From contig JAULSU010000005.1 of NCBI GenBank assembly GCA_030512335.1, positions 4,607,501-4,671,500 of the forward strand: a stretch of 64,000 nt of DNA, given 5' to 3'. Numbering within the stretch: position 1 is the stretch's first letter; the number at the start of each line of letters is the position of its first letter. The notes beneath the pieces are model-generated. The model was not told where the DNA came from and ran no database searches. It was given only the letters and a program-made list of their open reading frames with translations. Origin of the DNA: Immersiella caudata. Lineage: Eukaryota; Ascomycota; Sordariomycetes; Sordariales; Lasiosphaeriaceae. Below are positions 34,052 through 44,641 of this stretch, piece by piece. The translations under genes and the position numbers were made by a program.

Positions 34052-35416
34052 TTAGACCCACTTCTGCACGGTCCGCATACCCGTGTCATCATCCGAACAT
34101 CGCCCAGTGCCCCCTAGGATGACTCTGCCCATCTCAATCGCATCGCCGCCACACATACCCATGGCCATGCCCAGTGGCGTGGATCCATCGTCATCACTAA
34201 CATCACCATCTGCTCCTGCGGCGACTATCGCGCTCACGACATCCAAATTCCCGGCTGCCACTGCCCAGTGGAGTGGTGTTCGCCCCTGACCATCTCGAGT
34301 GCCGACCGCAGCCCCGTATCGAAGTAATACGTCCGTGCATTTCTTGCGGTTGTGAGCGAGATGCAACGCCGTGACTTGCTGAACAAACCCTGATTTTGCG
34401 GCGCGGATAGCGTGCACTTTGGGACGGCGAATATCAGAAGGCGAAGTCGGTGGTGTGCTCGCCGGTAGAACAGGGCAGACCGACTGAGCTGCGACGAAAG
34501 TAATATCTGACTTTGCCCCGTGCTGAAGTAATACCTCTAGGCAATCTGCCCTGTCGGCGAAGACGGCGACATGTAAGGGCGCCATCCCTACATTCCTCCC
34601 AGGGCTCGAATGGCCTCTTCGAGAGGAGCCATGTGTTGAGGGAGCAGGGAGCGACGTGTCGATGTTTGCGCCGAGCCGTATCAACAGCCGAACAACCTCT
34701 GTCAAACCCAGCGCGACAGCCGCACTCAACGGATTTGTGGGTTGCGTACCCGGTCGAAAAACCCCCATGTTTGCATCCGCACCACTCTCTAACAGCAACT
34801 CAACCAAGGCGAGGTGAGACTTTGGTCGGAGAGGCGCACACTTTGCGGCAATGGCGGCCAAAAGGGGCGTAGTTCCAACATGGTTTGCTGTGTTTATGGG
34901 AATCTTGAGGGCGAATAGATAGTGGCTGATGGCGTCGATATCAAGATCTGCGCAGGTCTGGCAGAGAGCTGCAATGTCGGATGGTTTCGGAGTGGGTGGT
35001 GCCGGGGCGAAGTATCGACTCAGGGATAAGAGTCCCACGTGGCGAGGGTGTACTTGATTCGATGTGGTAGTGTCTCGGCGGCGAGCTTGTGCAAGGGCTG
35101 ATATTTTGGAGCAATCCAACTCGTCTTCTGTGGGTTTTCGGCTGCTGACGGGCAGGCCTTTGCATGCGCAGGAGCTGCTATGCATCCAGACAGACGGGGT
35201 TGGCTTCGAGATCCACCAGCTGGGCGATACTAGTTCGCGGCACTCAGATGTCGACTCCCGGGACACGCTCTTCCATCCCATGCGTGCAAGAGCCTCTTCG
35301 CTGGCGGATCTTGAAATGGGGGTGCCAGGGCCGGTGCCCCAGTGCCGAGGGTTGGCTTTGACCGTCAGCGCCCTCGTTTCTGTCATCTGGGTCGATACGG
35401 TTGCTTCCTCTCTCAT
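34052..35416 (-). CDS. Ankyrin-repeat protein
   Basis: One exon, 454 residues, ATG at 35416. The first 145 residues are Ser/Thr-rich and probably disordered. From about residue 147 there are six or so ankyrin repeats, for example GTTPLLAAIAAKC, LALVELLLESGADANM, NPLSAAVALGLTEVVRLL, APLHVAVFADRADCLEVL and GRTPLHWAVAAGNLDVVSAI. A Pro/Thr-rich loop interrupts the repeats near LPASTPPTSPSDI. Such proteins act as binding scaffolds; no partner domain indicates a pathway. Unlike the Clr5-ankyrin relic at the left end, this frame is intact. Confidence 0.85.
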   Translation of the reverse strand: MREEATVSTQMTETRALTVKANPRHWGTGPGTPISRSASEEALARMGWKSVSRESTSECRELVSPSWWISKPTPSVWMHSSSCACKGLPVSSRKPTEDELDCSKISALAQARRRDTTTSNQVHPRHVGLLSLSRYFAPAPPTPKPSDIAALCQTCADLDIDAISHYLFALKIPINTANHVGTTPLLAAIAAKCAPLRPKSHLALVELLLESGADANMGVFRPGTQPTNPLSAAVALGLTEVVRLLIRLGANIDTSLPAPSTHGSSRRGHSSPGRNVGMAPLHVAVFADRADCLEVLLQHGAKSDITFVAAQSVCPVLPASTPPTSPSDIRRPKVHAIRAAKSGFVQQVTALHLAHNRKKCTDVLLRYGAAVGTRDGQGRTPLHWAVAAGNLDVVSAIVAAGADGDVSDDDGSTPLGMAMGMCGGDAIEMGRVILGGTGRCSDDDTGMRTVQKWV

Positions 35417-36240
35417 GTTGGACTGTTGTGGGGGTTGGCGGTGGACTCGAGAGCTGGACGTGGAATTACTTTTTCTAGGGCAGGCGTTGGATATATCTTA
35501 CAAAAAGAAAGGAGTCCCTATGACGACTTTGCGTATGCGTCGGCCGGCCCCGGTTCCCTCAACTTGTGTGACACATCAGCCTCAGCCCAGCGAAGTGTTG
35601 GGGCTTGGCAAAGGTGCACGACATAATATTCAGGGATGCTGCGTGGCCACGATACGCTTTATCTCGACCACAGAAAGTGGCCCGATGCAGCCCTGAGATA
35701 TGTGCTTTGGGTCCGCAGACTCGATAACCGTGCAGCGGGACTCAGGCCGGACCGAAATGTTTCAAGCCCCCAAGTATTGTGCCATTAATATTTTGACATC
35801 AGCCGCAGCTTAAACTCGATAAGATGTGTATTCCTCACCGTAAGCCATCACGTCTCTTCCTCTGTGTCAGCTACTCGTCATGGTGTCGGTTTGTGGAACG
35901 TCAGCGGAATACGAGATCCGAGGACCCCCGGAGGGAAGATAGGGGTGCAAACTGTCACTGGGTGGCGCGCTAGCGATTCTGGGTTTTCGTGCCTCGAAAT
36001 GCGTCCCATCAAATGCTGCGTCACTCGTGCCCCTGCGCCGTTGGCGTACAAACATTGACGGGCTCTTGCAGGGCGTCTGCCTATCGGCAAGGGATGGATG
36101 GCGCTGCGTGCTCATTACTGTCAGTTGCCAACACATCCCGCAACCCGACAAGTGGGAATGATGGATTGCGCAGCAGGCTGTAAAGTGTCTCTAGGGGGTT
36201 GGGAGTTGACAAAACAAAAAGGGGGTGTCCTGTGCGAAGC
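35417..36240. other. Intergenic
   Basis: Upstream region of the ankyrin gene, up to the tRNA. No gene recognised. Confidence 0.45.
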
Positions 36241-36245
36241 AAAAA
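36241..36245 (-). terminator. Pol III terminator of tRNA-Asp
   Basis: Five T residues on the minus strand, beginning four bases after the tRNA 3' end, as expected for RNA polymerase III. Confidence 0.75.
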
Positions 36246-36248
36246 TAC

Positions 36249-36329
36249 CTCTCCCGCCGGGAATTGAACCCGGGTCTCGAGCGATGACAAGATGACAAGC
36301 TCACATACTGACCACTATACTACGGAAGA
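36249..36329 (-). tRNA. tRNA-Asp (GTC) with a short intron
   Basis: Acceptor stem TCTTCCG pairs with CGGGAGA. The A-box is TAGTATAGTGG and the T arm is CCGGG-TTCAATT-CCCGG, which includes the B-box. The anticodon stem is TGAGC/GCTCG. Between its arms lie 16 bases instead of 7: TTGTCATC repeated twice. Taking the standard intron place (after position 37) gives loop TTGTCA-C with anticodon GTC and a 9-nt intron. The intron is thus a near copy of the anticodon loop. The gene is independent of its neighbours. Confidence 0.85.
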
Positions 36330-37711
36330 CTTTCAGGTGTGGGCACCAGACGTAGGGTTAGGGTTTGGATGGAAAGTGTGGTTGAAACTGCCCTGTATAA
36401 AGGATAGCCGTTCTGACATCAGGGCGAGTGCGTACAAACGCCCGCCCTCCTTCAGGGGTTGGCAGATGCGGGAGACAAACAGGGGAATTTGCCTAATTCC
36501 GACTCCCCACCTTGTCGTCACCCCGTCTGAGGCGGAGGGTTCTGGAAGTCTTCTGTAATAACTTTAATTATAGTTCCCCTGGTTAAGGGTGGCCGTGCGA
36601 ACCATCTCCGACCCGGAGGGCGGTGAGTGTTGTCAAATCCACCTTGCCTGGATCATTGTTGTATCCGAAGGCGCAGCCGCTCCTATCAACAACTACTTGA
36701 CGATGAACCTTCTCTTAGTATCCATGCCATTTCATTCTCGAACCTAAAAGGCAACAGATACCTAACATTGAATGGGCTGCCTTGGCCGCCCCGGTTGGCG
36801 TTGAGTGTATCATGTGCAGGCGAAGGTCAATCATCCAGCTCGGTCCCACTCCCCGTTGGGGGAACTCCCCGAGGAAACACATCCCTCTCACAAAGCCCAC
36901 CTGGGCCTGCTAGCAGAAGGGAGAACTAAGCCCCCGGCCACAATCAAGTGCCAAGCCGCCGAGAGTCGTCGAAGCTTTGTCGAGAGCATCAAAACCTCCG
37001 ACTCACCCCTCGTTCGATATCACCACTTCGCCACCTTTGATGGGGAGTTTTTCTACCCTCCCCCTCCTGTGGAGGGACGATGGCCATTTTGAACCACACC
37101 CACGCTGCAGCGAGGTGTTATTGCAATCACTATCGAGTCAGGACGGATGCCCAGGAAACCAGGTCTCGAGCGACGACCCAATATCACGGCGATCATCGTC
37201 GATGGTGGCGTGCAGCTGATGGACTTCTGCGAGCCAGAAAGTAAGGGTGGGGTTTTGCGGTAGAATTCAAACGGCTAGATTGATATTATAGCGGTTTCTC
37301 TTGGACAGAAAGACAGGGCGTCTGCGGGAACCAATCGCTTCCCCCCCTTTTCACCCCGAATTTATCCGCCAACAGGCCCAATATGCGGCAGTTCACGACA
37401 ACCTCTATCCACGAATTTCACCTCACGGAGTCCGGCATACCAATGCGGGTCCATCCAGTACGGCTTCGAGAAGCGGGAGACAGTCCGAGTAATAGCTGAC
37501 GAGGATATCGTCTGGGACCACGGATAAGCCCGCCACCGTGTTCGTTCGCTACGTGTTCCCCGGGCTTCCACCATCATATAAGGGGTAAGTGAGTGACCCC
37601 CGTCACACAGAGCCTCCTCTTTCTGCGTGTGTCTGTTGACTTGGTGTCGTTACTCCCACTTGTCCACACCTACCACTGTCTTTTCCCGTCCAGTCAGACC
37701 TTGTAGCCATA
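36330..37711. other. Intergenic
   Basis: No gene supported. The last part is the promoter and 5' leader of the DUF1996 gene, pyrimidine-rich just before the start. Confidence 0.45.
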
Positions 37712-38954
37712 ATGAGGACCGCCACCGTTGCCGGCGCCACCGCGCTCTTTGCGCACCAAGCAGCCGCCCAATTCGCCCAGGCGGCCATGATGCGCTTCCA
37801 GTGCAACCGCCTGGTAGTCGAGCGCCTCGATCCCCTCGTCAACCCCGGCATGCTCCAAACCCCCCACGTGCACCAAATCGTGGGTGGCAACTCGTTCAAC
37901 GCGACCATGGAGCCCGTCGCCTACGATCCCTCCGAGAAGTCAACCTGCACGTCGTGCACTTTCTCCGAGGACTTCTCCAACTACTGGACAGCCAACATGT
38001 ACTTCCAGGCCGACAACGGCTCCTTTGCCCGCGTGCCGCAGTACGTCAACTTGGGCCTCCGCGGAAACGAGGGTGTCACGGTGTACTACATCCCCCCGTA
38101 CGACGGAAAGACAAAGGTCACGGCTTTCAAGCCTGGTTTCCGCATGCTCGCCGGTGACCCGAGCCATTCCAGTGCCGCGGGTATGCAGCGCCAGATTTGC
38201 AATCGGTGTGTGCCGAACTATCAGCAGAGTCCGTTTGGCGGAGCGCCGTGCACGGGAGACGACACGGTTATTATTCCCAAGAAGTATTGCGCCGGTGGCA
38301 TCCGAACCACAGTTACTTTCCCGACGTGAGTCCCCCTATCTACCCGGCTCTGTGATGGATAAGGTTCTGACAAATGTAGGTGCTGGGACGGAAAGAACCT
38401 CGACAGCCCCGACCACAAGAGCCACATCGCGTACCCCGCCAGCGGAACCTTTGAGTCGACAGGCCCCTGCCCCTCGACTCACCCTGTGCGTGTGCCCCAG
38501 GTCATGTACGAGGTCATGTGGGATACCCCCAAGTTCGAGGCCCTCTGGCCCAAGGATGATCGCCAGCCTCTTGTCTGGTCCATGGGCGATTCGTGAGTTC
38601 CCTACCCCTGACCCCTGACCCGATTTAGGTTCAGCCCTTTTCAACTGAAAGCGTTGCGTTGAGAGAAATTGCTAACAACCTGCAGCAAGGGATACGGTCT
38701 CCACGGTGACTACCTCTTCGGCTGGAAGGGCGACTCCCTCCAGAAGGCGCTGGATGCCCGCTGCAGCGGCGACCGATGCTCGGCACTCAAGACGCAGAGC
38801 GCCGAAGCGGCTGTGGCCTGCACCAAGGCCCAGACCATCGAGGAGAAGGTCGATGGCTGTAAGTTACTTCCGTCATTCACGTCGAGATTCAGTTTACTTA
38901 CAAACACATTCAGGGCTGGATTCTATCCCTGGCGGCGTCCAGGTCGTCCGCTAA
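37712..38954 (+). CDS. Secreted DUF1996 protein
   Basis: Exons 37712-38325, 38380-38592, 38686-38858 and 38914-38954 give 346 residues. The signal peptide is MRTATVAGATALFAHQAAA. The domain begins MMRFQCNRLVVERLDPLVNPG and shows the conserved HVHQIVGGNSF and CTSCTFSEDFSNYWTANMYF, then FPTCWDGKNLDSPDHKSHIAYP, and YGLHGDYLFGWKGD near the end. The protein closes with CWLDSIPGGVQVVR, the usual last motif of the family. DUF1996 proteins are secreted and sometimes carry a WSC domain; this one does not. The biochemical role is unknown; wall or polysaccharide binding is a guess. Confidence 0.92.
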
Positions 38955-39567
38955 GTGATGATGCCAGTGGAAGCGAGGGCTTGGTTGGGCTGGGACGGAT
39001 TTTAGACTGGGGAAGAATGGTAGTAGCATCGGCAGTGTACTGCGATAGGATTAATGCAAATACATATATTCCCATATCTCAAACAACGTTGCCTCCCCTT
39101 GGCAATTTTCCTTTTGGCTTTGACTACCGAGTGACACTCAAGACGTTGAAGGCCTGGAATGATTCTGCCCTTTTGTGAAGAAACGCCTTAATCTGCAACG
39201 TCCTTTTTACCCTCTGCTGCGCCTCATATCCTCAATCCCTCCCATCTGGGTCGCGCAGATTGGCAACGGGCGACAAGCGTTCAATTTGTTGGTTCGCCTG
39301 CCGAAAAGGGGCAGAGTCCGAGGCTTGGCGCGGCGTCGAACCCGCGATGTCACGGTCTGCGCCAATGAGATGTCTCTAATCGTGCTGTTGGATCGCGAAC
39401 CTAGCAATGCTTGGTCACACAAAAGTCCCAACGCGAAGTTGCCTGTCATGCGGCAAAGGGGTAATAAAACCAAAGCTGGCCCCAACGACACCCCGCGATT
39501 TGATCCTGGCGTTTCCTCTGCTGCTCTGACCATGTTGACTTTCCCGTGAGGAATCAACGTAGCGATC
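38955..39567. other. Intergenic
   Basis: Between two plus-strand genes for secreted or surface proteins. No feature recognised. Confidence 0.45.
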
Positions 39568-41021
39568 ATGGCGGGCTGGACTGCCCCGGCGCTTCTCCTG
39601 CTGGCCGCATCGCGCCTCGGGATGACGCAGAGCGGAACAACGTGGTCAAAATGCGATCCCACAAAACGCGGTAGGTCACCCTTTTTCAGGCGTGTTTTCG
39701 ATGCGAAGCTGACAATCGCGCCCCAGTATGCCCTCCCGTTCCCGCGCTCGGGACCACGATCTCAGTCGACTTCGCCAACTCGGACAATTCGCTCGGTGCG
39801 TACGTATCACAGGTCAACGGACCGCTGACGTTCGACGGGGGAGGAAATGGTCTTGTTCTCCTCATCATGGGAGAGAAGGATGCCCCCCGAGCCGGTATCT
39901 CAAAATACATGTTTTACGGCCGCGTCGACGTCGCGATGCGGACTGCTCCCGGCCCCGGAATCGTCACCTCCTTCGTACTGCAGGCCGACGACCTTGACGA
40001 GATCGACTTCGAGTGGGTCGGTGCTGCAAGTAACACGACCGAGACGCAAACAAATTACTTCAGCAAGGGGTGCACCAGCTCCTATGACCGCGCCCAAAGT
40101 CACACAGGGCCAAGACATAGCGAGGGGTACCACGTCTACAGCATCGATTGGACGCCAGAAAAGCTGGATTGGCTTATAGATGGCGTTGTGATACGGACCA
40201 TCTCCGCCGAAACCGCCAGCAAGACACCCTGCGGAGGATTCCCGCAGTCGCCGATGCGAATCACAGTCGGTTCATGGGTAGCAGGGAACTCAGGGAATCC
40301 TCCCGGAACGGTAGAATGGGCGGGGGGACTCGCTGATTTCAGCGGGGGACCTCTCCAGACGTACATCAAGGCGATCAATGTCACGGATGATGCGAACGGG
40401 GTGAAGAATGCGACGCAGTATCGGCATAGCAGTATGGATGGGCGGGCGCAGAGTGTGGTGGTCGAGACGGCGGAGAATGCGACGAGGACGACGGGGAACG
40501 ATGTAGGTACTGAGGTACCCCCATCACAGGGGTCAACTATTTCATCTGCGCCGCCAGGGGAGAGCAGCTCGGGACTTAGCTCTGGCGCGATTATGGGGAT
40601 TATCGCCGGATTTGTAGTAGCCGGGGCAATCATTGGAGGTTTGGTCTTGATGGTGTTCTTGCAGAGGAGGAGAAAACGGCAAAGGAGGAAGTCGGAGACG
40701 GCAGATGTATTGGTCAAGGATGGAGGAGCTGTAGGCGGTGTGGATATGAAGCAGGAGCTGGATGGGAACACTCTGTCGGAGATGGACGGGGCGCCGCCAG
40801 AACCGAAAGAACTTGAGGTGAAGGAAATTAAGATTGAGTTGAACAGTGAGAGGGACGGCACGGAAATTGTCTCGCCGTTGAGTCCGGACTTGACAGGTGA
40901 CACGGGTGGGACAGTGGCGAGTTTGGATGAGAAGAAGCAGTTGGAGGAGTTTTACGAGCTCCCAGGAGATACCCCAACGATGCCGAGAAGGTCAGGAGAC
41001 GAACTAGAGAGAAAGGATTAG
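39568..41021 (+). CDS. CRH-type GH16 transglycosylase with membrane anchor
   Basis: Exons 39568-39670 and 39727-41021, intron 56 nt, give 465 residues. After a signal peptide (MAGWTAPALLLLAASRLGM) comes TWSKCDPTKR and VCPPVPALG, the CRH start. The catalytic motif is DEIDFEW (nucleophile and acid/base glutamates). Further GH16 landmarks are HVYSIDWTPEKLDWLIDG and the wide W...GG pocket. CRH enzymes join chitin to beta-glucan in the cell wall. Most end in a GPI signal. This one has a membrane span (IMGIIAGFVVAGAIIGGLVLMV), a stop-transfer RRRKRQRRK and an acidic tail of about 110 residues. Confidence 0.9.
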
Positions 41022-41530
41022 CCGATGTAATAAAGAATGCAGCTTTTTGAACACCATCCAACCTGCCTCGCTTGCCGCTGCATAGAAGGATGCCAATCGA
41101 AGAGATGTCAAGAGTAACGACCGCTGAGACGGATACGACGAGAGGACGACCAAGCCAACTATACACAAAGACAACAGAGGCGGAAAGAGGCGAAATTCGC
41201 CTACCACAGGCTCGTCCGGCTTTGTTTATGCTTGGTCTTGAGTTGCATTAATGAGCTGCCCTATAGCTGACGCAATATCGCAGAGGACAGTTCGCTTTCG
41301 TTAGGGCTGGCATAGCGTGCGGCGCTCAAGTAACCCAGCACGGTGAATGAGCCAGGAGAGCTGTCAGGGGGGATGCTATGCTGGGGTCACTTAAGGAATC
41401 GGGTTAATTTATGGACTTTACTTTTTCAGTGCGGAGAGAGAGAGGAGAAGGAGGAAGCGAAGTATAGGAGGTTGACAGGTTCTCCAGCTGTCCATAGAGT
41501 TATTAGCTTGCATTCATTGGTCTTGGTCAG
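41022..41530. other. Intergenic
   Basis: 3' region of the CRH gene. No feature recognised. Confidence 0.4.
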
Positions 41531-41893
41531 TCACTCTTTCCGTAACATAAACATGCCTAATAGCCAATAGGGTGTCCACCCGTCTACGTTGATGGTACAC
41601 GCAGTCTCCGCGCCCCTCAGCGCGACACTCCCCGCAGAAAGATAATACTGCCCATCCCACGTATTACAACACTGTCTGAGGATTTGATTCACATAGCCCG
41701 CCACGGTCGCACACATCGGGTCCGAGCGGGATCTCGCGGCGTGCTTAGCTCAACAGGTCGGCGACGGTGAGGTTGAGGGATTCGAGCGATGGCAGGCCCG
41801 GTCCGGGGTAAGGGTAATGCCTGATGCGTCAAAGGCGAGGGCTGTGTGCCAGAGGGAGATGGTGGGGGTTATAGTGAAAAGGAGGTGCTTCAT
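41531..41893 (-). pseudogene. Relic of a small secreted protein
   Basis: The ATG at 41893 opens a signal-like stretch (MKHLLFTITPTISLWHTALA). The same frame carries PDRACHRSNP, then a TGA, then SDPMCATVAGYVNQILRQCC, NTWDGQYYLSAGS and TACTINVDGW to a stop at 41531: 121 codons with one internal stop. A CGA-to-TGA change would explain it. The cysteine pattern after the stop looks protein-like. No acceptable intron removes the TGA. No family recognised. Confidence 0.45.
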
Positions 41894-42346
41894 GGTGCTC
41901 ATGTAGATCATGGTGATGTTTTTGGGGTTCCAGGTGAGATGGTGAGTGGTGAAGTGAGAGTAAAAGCAAGTACCAGACTGGTGAATGGAGAGGGAAAGGG
42001 GTGGGTTGTGACGGGAAAACAGAGAACTTTATACCAAGAAAATCCGCGGCGAGCAGTTCTCACAGAGAACGAAGCACACCTTCTGGTTGCGCAGAATCAG
42101 GGAGCCTCCTTTTCCGCAGCCACTGCCGAGTCAGGGGCTTCCTGGTGTATTTTCAAATTCCGTTTTCCAAAAGAACACAGATAGATCCGAACGGCACAGC
42201 ACCCACTGTGCTATGGCGTAGCATCTAGCATTCGGCACCTACATTCTCCAGCCCTGAATTGTGATACACTCAAGGGATCGTTTTAATGTGCCGCCTTGTG
42301 GCAGCTCCTAGGTCGCCCATACAATCTCGCTCTTTACCGCCATTGG
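41894..42346. other. Intergenic
   Basis: Between two relics of small secreted proteins. No feature recognised. Confidence 0.4.
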
Positions 42347-42706
42347 ATATCACTTACTTTTACGGTGCTGATCACTCTAGTGGCAGACTTCAGCCAGCGG
42401 CACGCAATCGGTCCCACCCAAGGCCAGCAAAGAACAGCCCCAGCCTGTTATTCCCACTAGGAGAACGGTGTGCTTGAGAAAGTCAAATTGACAATGCTCA
42501 CGGGCCGATGGGGTAGCAACTACATCTTGGTTGGCTATGCTGACACGTGCTATAGTGCAACTGGCTATGGTGCCGACGGTGCCAGGCAGGCCGGACCGTA
42601 TGGGTGCATCACAGTGCCCAACAATACCCCCATCAAGAGCATGGTTGTTCGGTGCATCGAGTCCCAAAGAGACGGATGCCTGTCTATTCATCATCTAGCT
42701 GGATAA
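42347..42706 (+). pseudogene. Possible relic of a second small secreted protein
   Basis: One frame reads SLTFTVLITLVADFSQRHAI (signal-like), then TAG at 42462-42464, then LTMLTGRWGSNYILVGYADT, CYSATGYGADGARQAGPYGC and ITVPNNTPIKSMVVRCIES to a stop at 42706. The codon where a start would sit is ATA. An 80-nt phase-0 intron (GTGGCA...CACTAG) could remove the TAG, but the missing ATG remains. Its 3' end overlaps that of the aldehyde dehydrogenase by 23 bp, tail to tail. A weak call, made because the post-stop frame has balanced composition and four cysteines. Confidence 0.3.
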
Positions 42707-44191
42707 TAACACTCTTGGTCTCCAGGAAATTGCTCATGCTGTACAGCACACCCTCCCTCCCCTGACCGCTCCCCTTCCACCCCCCAAACGGCAAATCCCT
42801 CCCTGTCAATGGGCTTGTGCAGTTGATTCCCACGTACCCGCTCTCCAACGCCTTGGCAACGCGCATCGCCCTGTTGATGTTGCGAGTGTACACCGCCGCA
42901 TACAGTCCAAACTCGGTGTCATTCGCTTTGGCAATGACCTCTTCCTCCGTTTCAAACGTGTTGATGTTCACCACCGGCCCAAACACCTCCTCTTTCATGA
43001 TCTTGGCCGTCTCAGGGGTATCCAAAAACACCGTCGGCTCAATGAAGAAGCCATTCTTGCTCTCCAACTTCCCACCCCCACCCACCGCCAACTTCCCACT
43101 CCCCTTCCCCTCCTCAATATACCTCAACACATTCCTATACTGCACCTCATCTGCCTGCGGTCCGTGATTGGTCTCCTTTTTCAGCGGATCCCCATCCCGC
43201 ACCGCCGCAAACCTCTTGGTAAACGCGTCCACAAACTTCTTCGCCACCCCTTTTTGCACATAGATCCTTGTATTCGCCATGCAGACCTGCCCGCTATTAC
43301 TTTGCACACTTCCCTGCGTCTGCTCCACCGCCTTGGCCAAATTTGCATCATCGAATACAATCGCGGGGGACTTTCCTCCCAGCTCGAGAATCACCTTTTT
43401 AAGATTTGTCCTTGCCGCTTCCTCTTGAATGAGTTTCCCTGTACGACTTGACCCCGTAAATGAAAGCGCGCGCACATCCATGTGCCTCGAGAGGATCTGC
43501 CCCGAAGGAACTCCGTGCCCGGAAAGGATGTTGAACACGCCCTGAGGGAAACCAGCTTCGATGATGAGTTCCGCAATGCGAGCCACGGCGAGGGGCGCTT
43601 TCTCGGAAGATTTGACAACTACGGTATTCCCTGTGATGAGCGCCGGTGCAGCCTTGCTCCCGAAGAAATGAACAGGGGCATTCCAAGGGATGATCAACGC
43701 GACCACACCGTAGGGCTGGCGAAGAGTCATGGTGACATGCCCCGGGGTATTCACGCTAGACTGCCCCTGAATATGGGGCCATGCTTCGGCAAAGTGATCG
43801 AACTGAAAGGCGCAGGTGTGACCATAGTGGAACTTGGAAACGGGGATACCCATGGAGATGGCCTCTAGGCGGGCGAGCTCGGGGATGTTTTGGCGGATGA
43901 GGGCGGCGAGTTTCTTCATGCAGGCGCCGCGGGCGGTTGGGTCGAGGGCGGACCAGGAGGGGAATGCGGCCTTTGCGGCGGCGACGGCGGCGTTGGTGTC
44001 ATCTGCGCTCGCTTCGGGGACTGATATGCTATTAGTTGAGGGCCCCTTCAGTCATGAGTGGGATGTGTACCGAGAGCAGAAACCTCCCGCGTCGCTGGAT
44101 TGTAGACTGGGAAAGTCTTTTGGTCGGATGCCCCAACGAGCTCTCCGTTGATCAACATGCGCGGTTTAACGACGCCATCCTCCGACAACAT
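42684..44191 (-). CDS. Aldehyde dehydrogenase
   Basis: Exons 44071-44191 and 42684-44020, intron 50 nt, give 485 residues. N-terminal MLINGELVGASDQKTFPVYN is followed by the Rossmann region with IIPWNAPVHF, KSSEKAPL and FTGSSRTGK. The general base is Glu253 in LELGGKSP and the nucleophile is Cys287 in NSGQVCMANTR. The C-terminus has EEVFGPVVNI and LPFGGWKGSG. The sequence resembles NAD(P)-dependent salicylaldehyde or benzaldehyde dehydrogenases. It is divergent from the decarboxylase at 44642 across 450 bp, which supports a shared role in aromatic-acid catabolism. Exact substrate cannot be read from sequence. Confidence 0.92.
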
Positions 44192-44641
44192 GGTGACAGC
44201 TTCCCGGCGGGGATTGATGTGTGGTTGAATTTACTCGGGTCGTGCGTCCTCGAGGCGATGCACGAATGGAGAATGGGAGAGAGATGCAAGCTCAAACAGG
44301 AGGCGTTGTTTTTTAGGGGTCCCGCAGTGGCGACGTCGAACAACAAACCCGATTTGCAGTTGCGGTGTCCGGAAAATCGGATGTTTCTCCAATGATTGTC
44401 ATGATTTACCCAGCGGTTTACGATATCCAGCAGGGTATTTTCGGATAACGGGGCACGGGTAAGGGTGCATATTGCGTCGGAATACCTCATCCCCTCCCAC
44501 GGCAGTTCGCCTACCCCGCAGGCCCACCCCCTATCATCCCACGACGGTGCGACACCACACCGCAGCCAGAGATGTAACACTCCAATTCCCCCATCCATTG
44601 GATTCGGCGAGTTCCGAGCTTGTATTCCACCAACACGCCAA
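44192..44641. promoter_or_regulatory. Shared divergent promoter, dehydrogenase/decarboxylase
   Basis: The only sequence between the divergent starts of the aldehyde dehydrogenase and the decarboxylase. A CGG-rich stretch (GCGGTGTCCGGAAAATCGGA, about 44361-44380) could be bound by a zinc-cluster regulator, but no such regulator gene is in the window. Function inferred from layout only. Confidence 0.45.
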
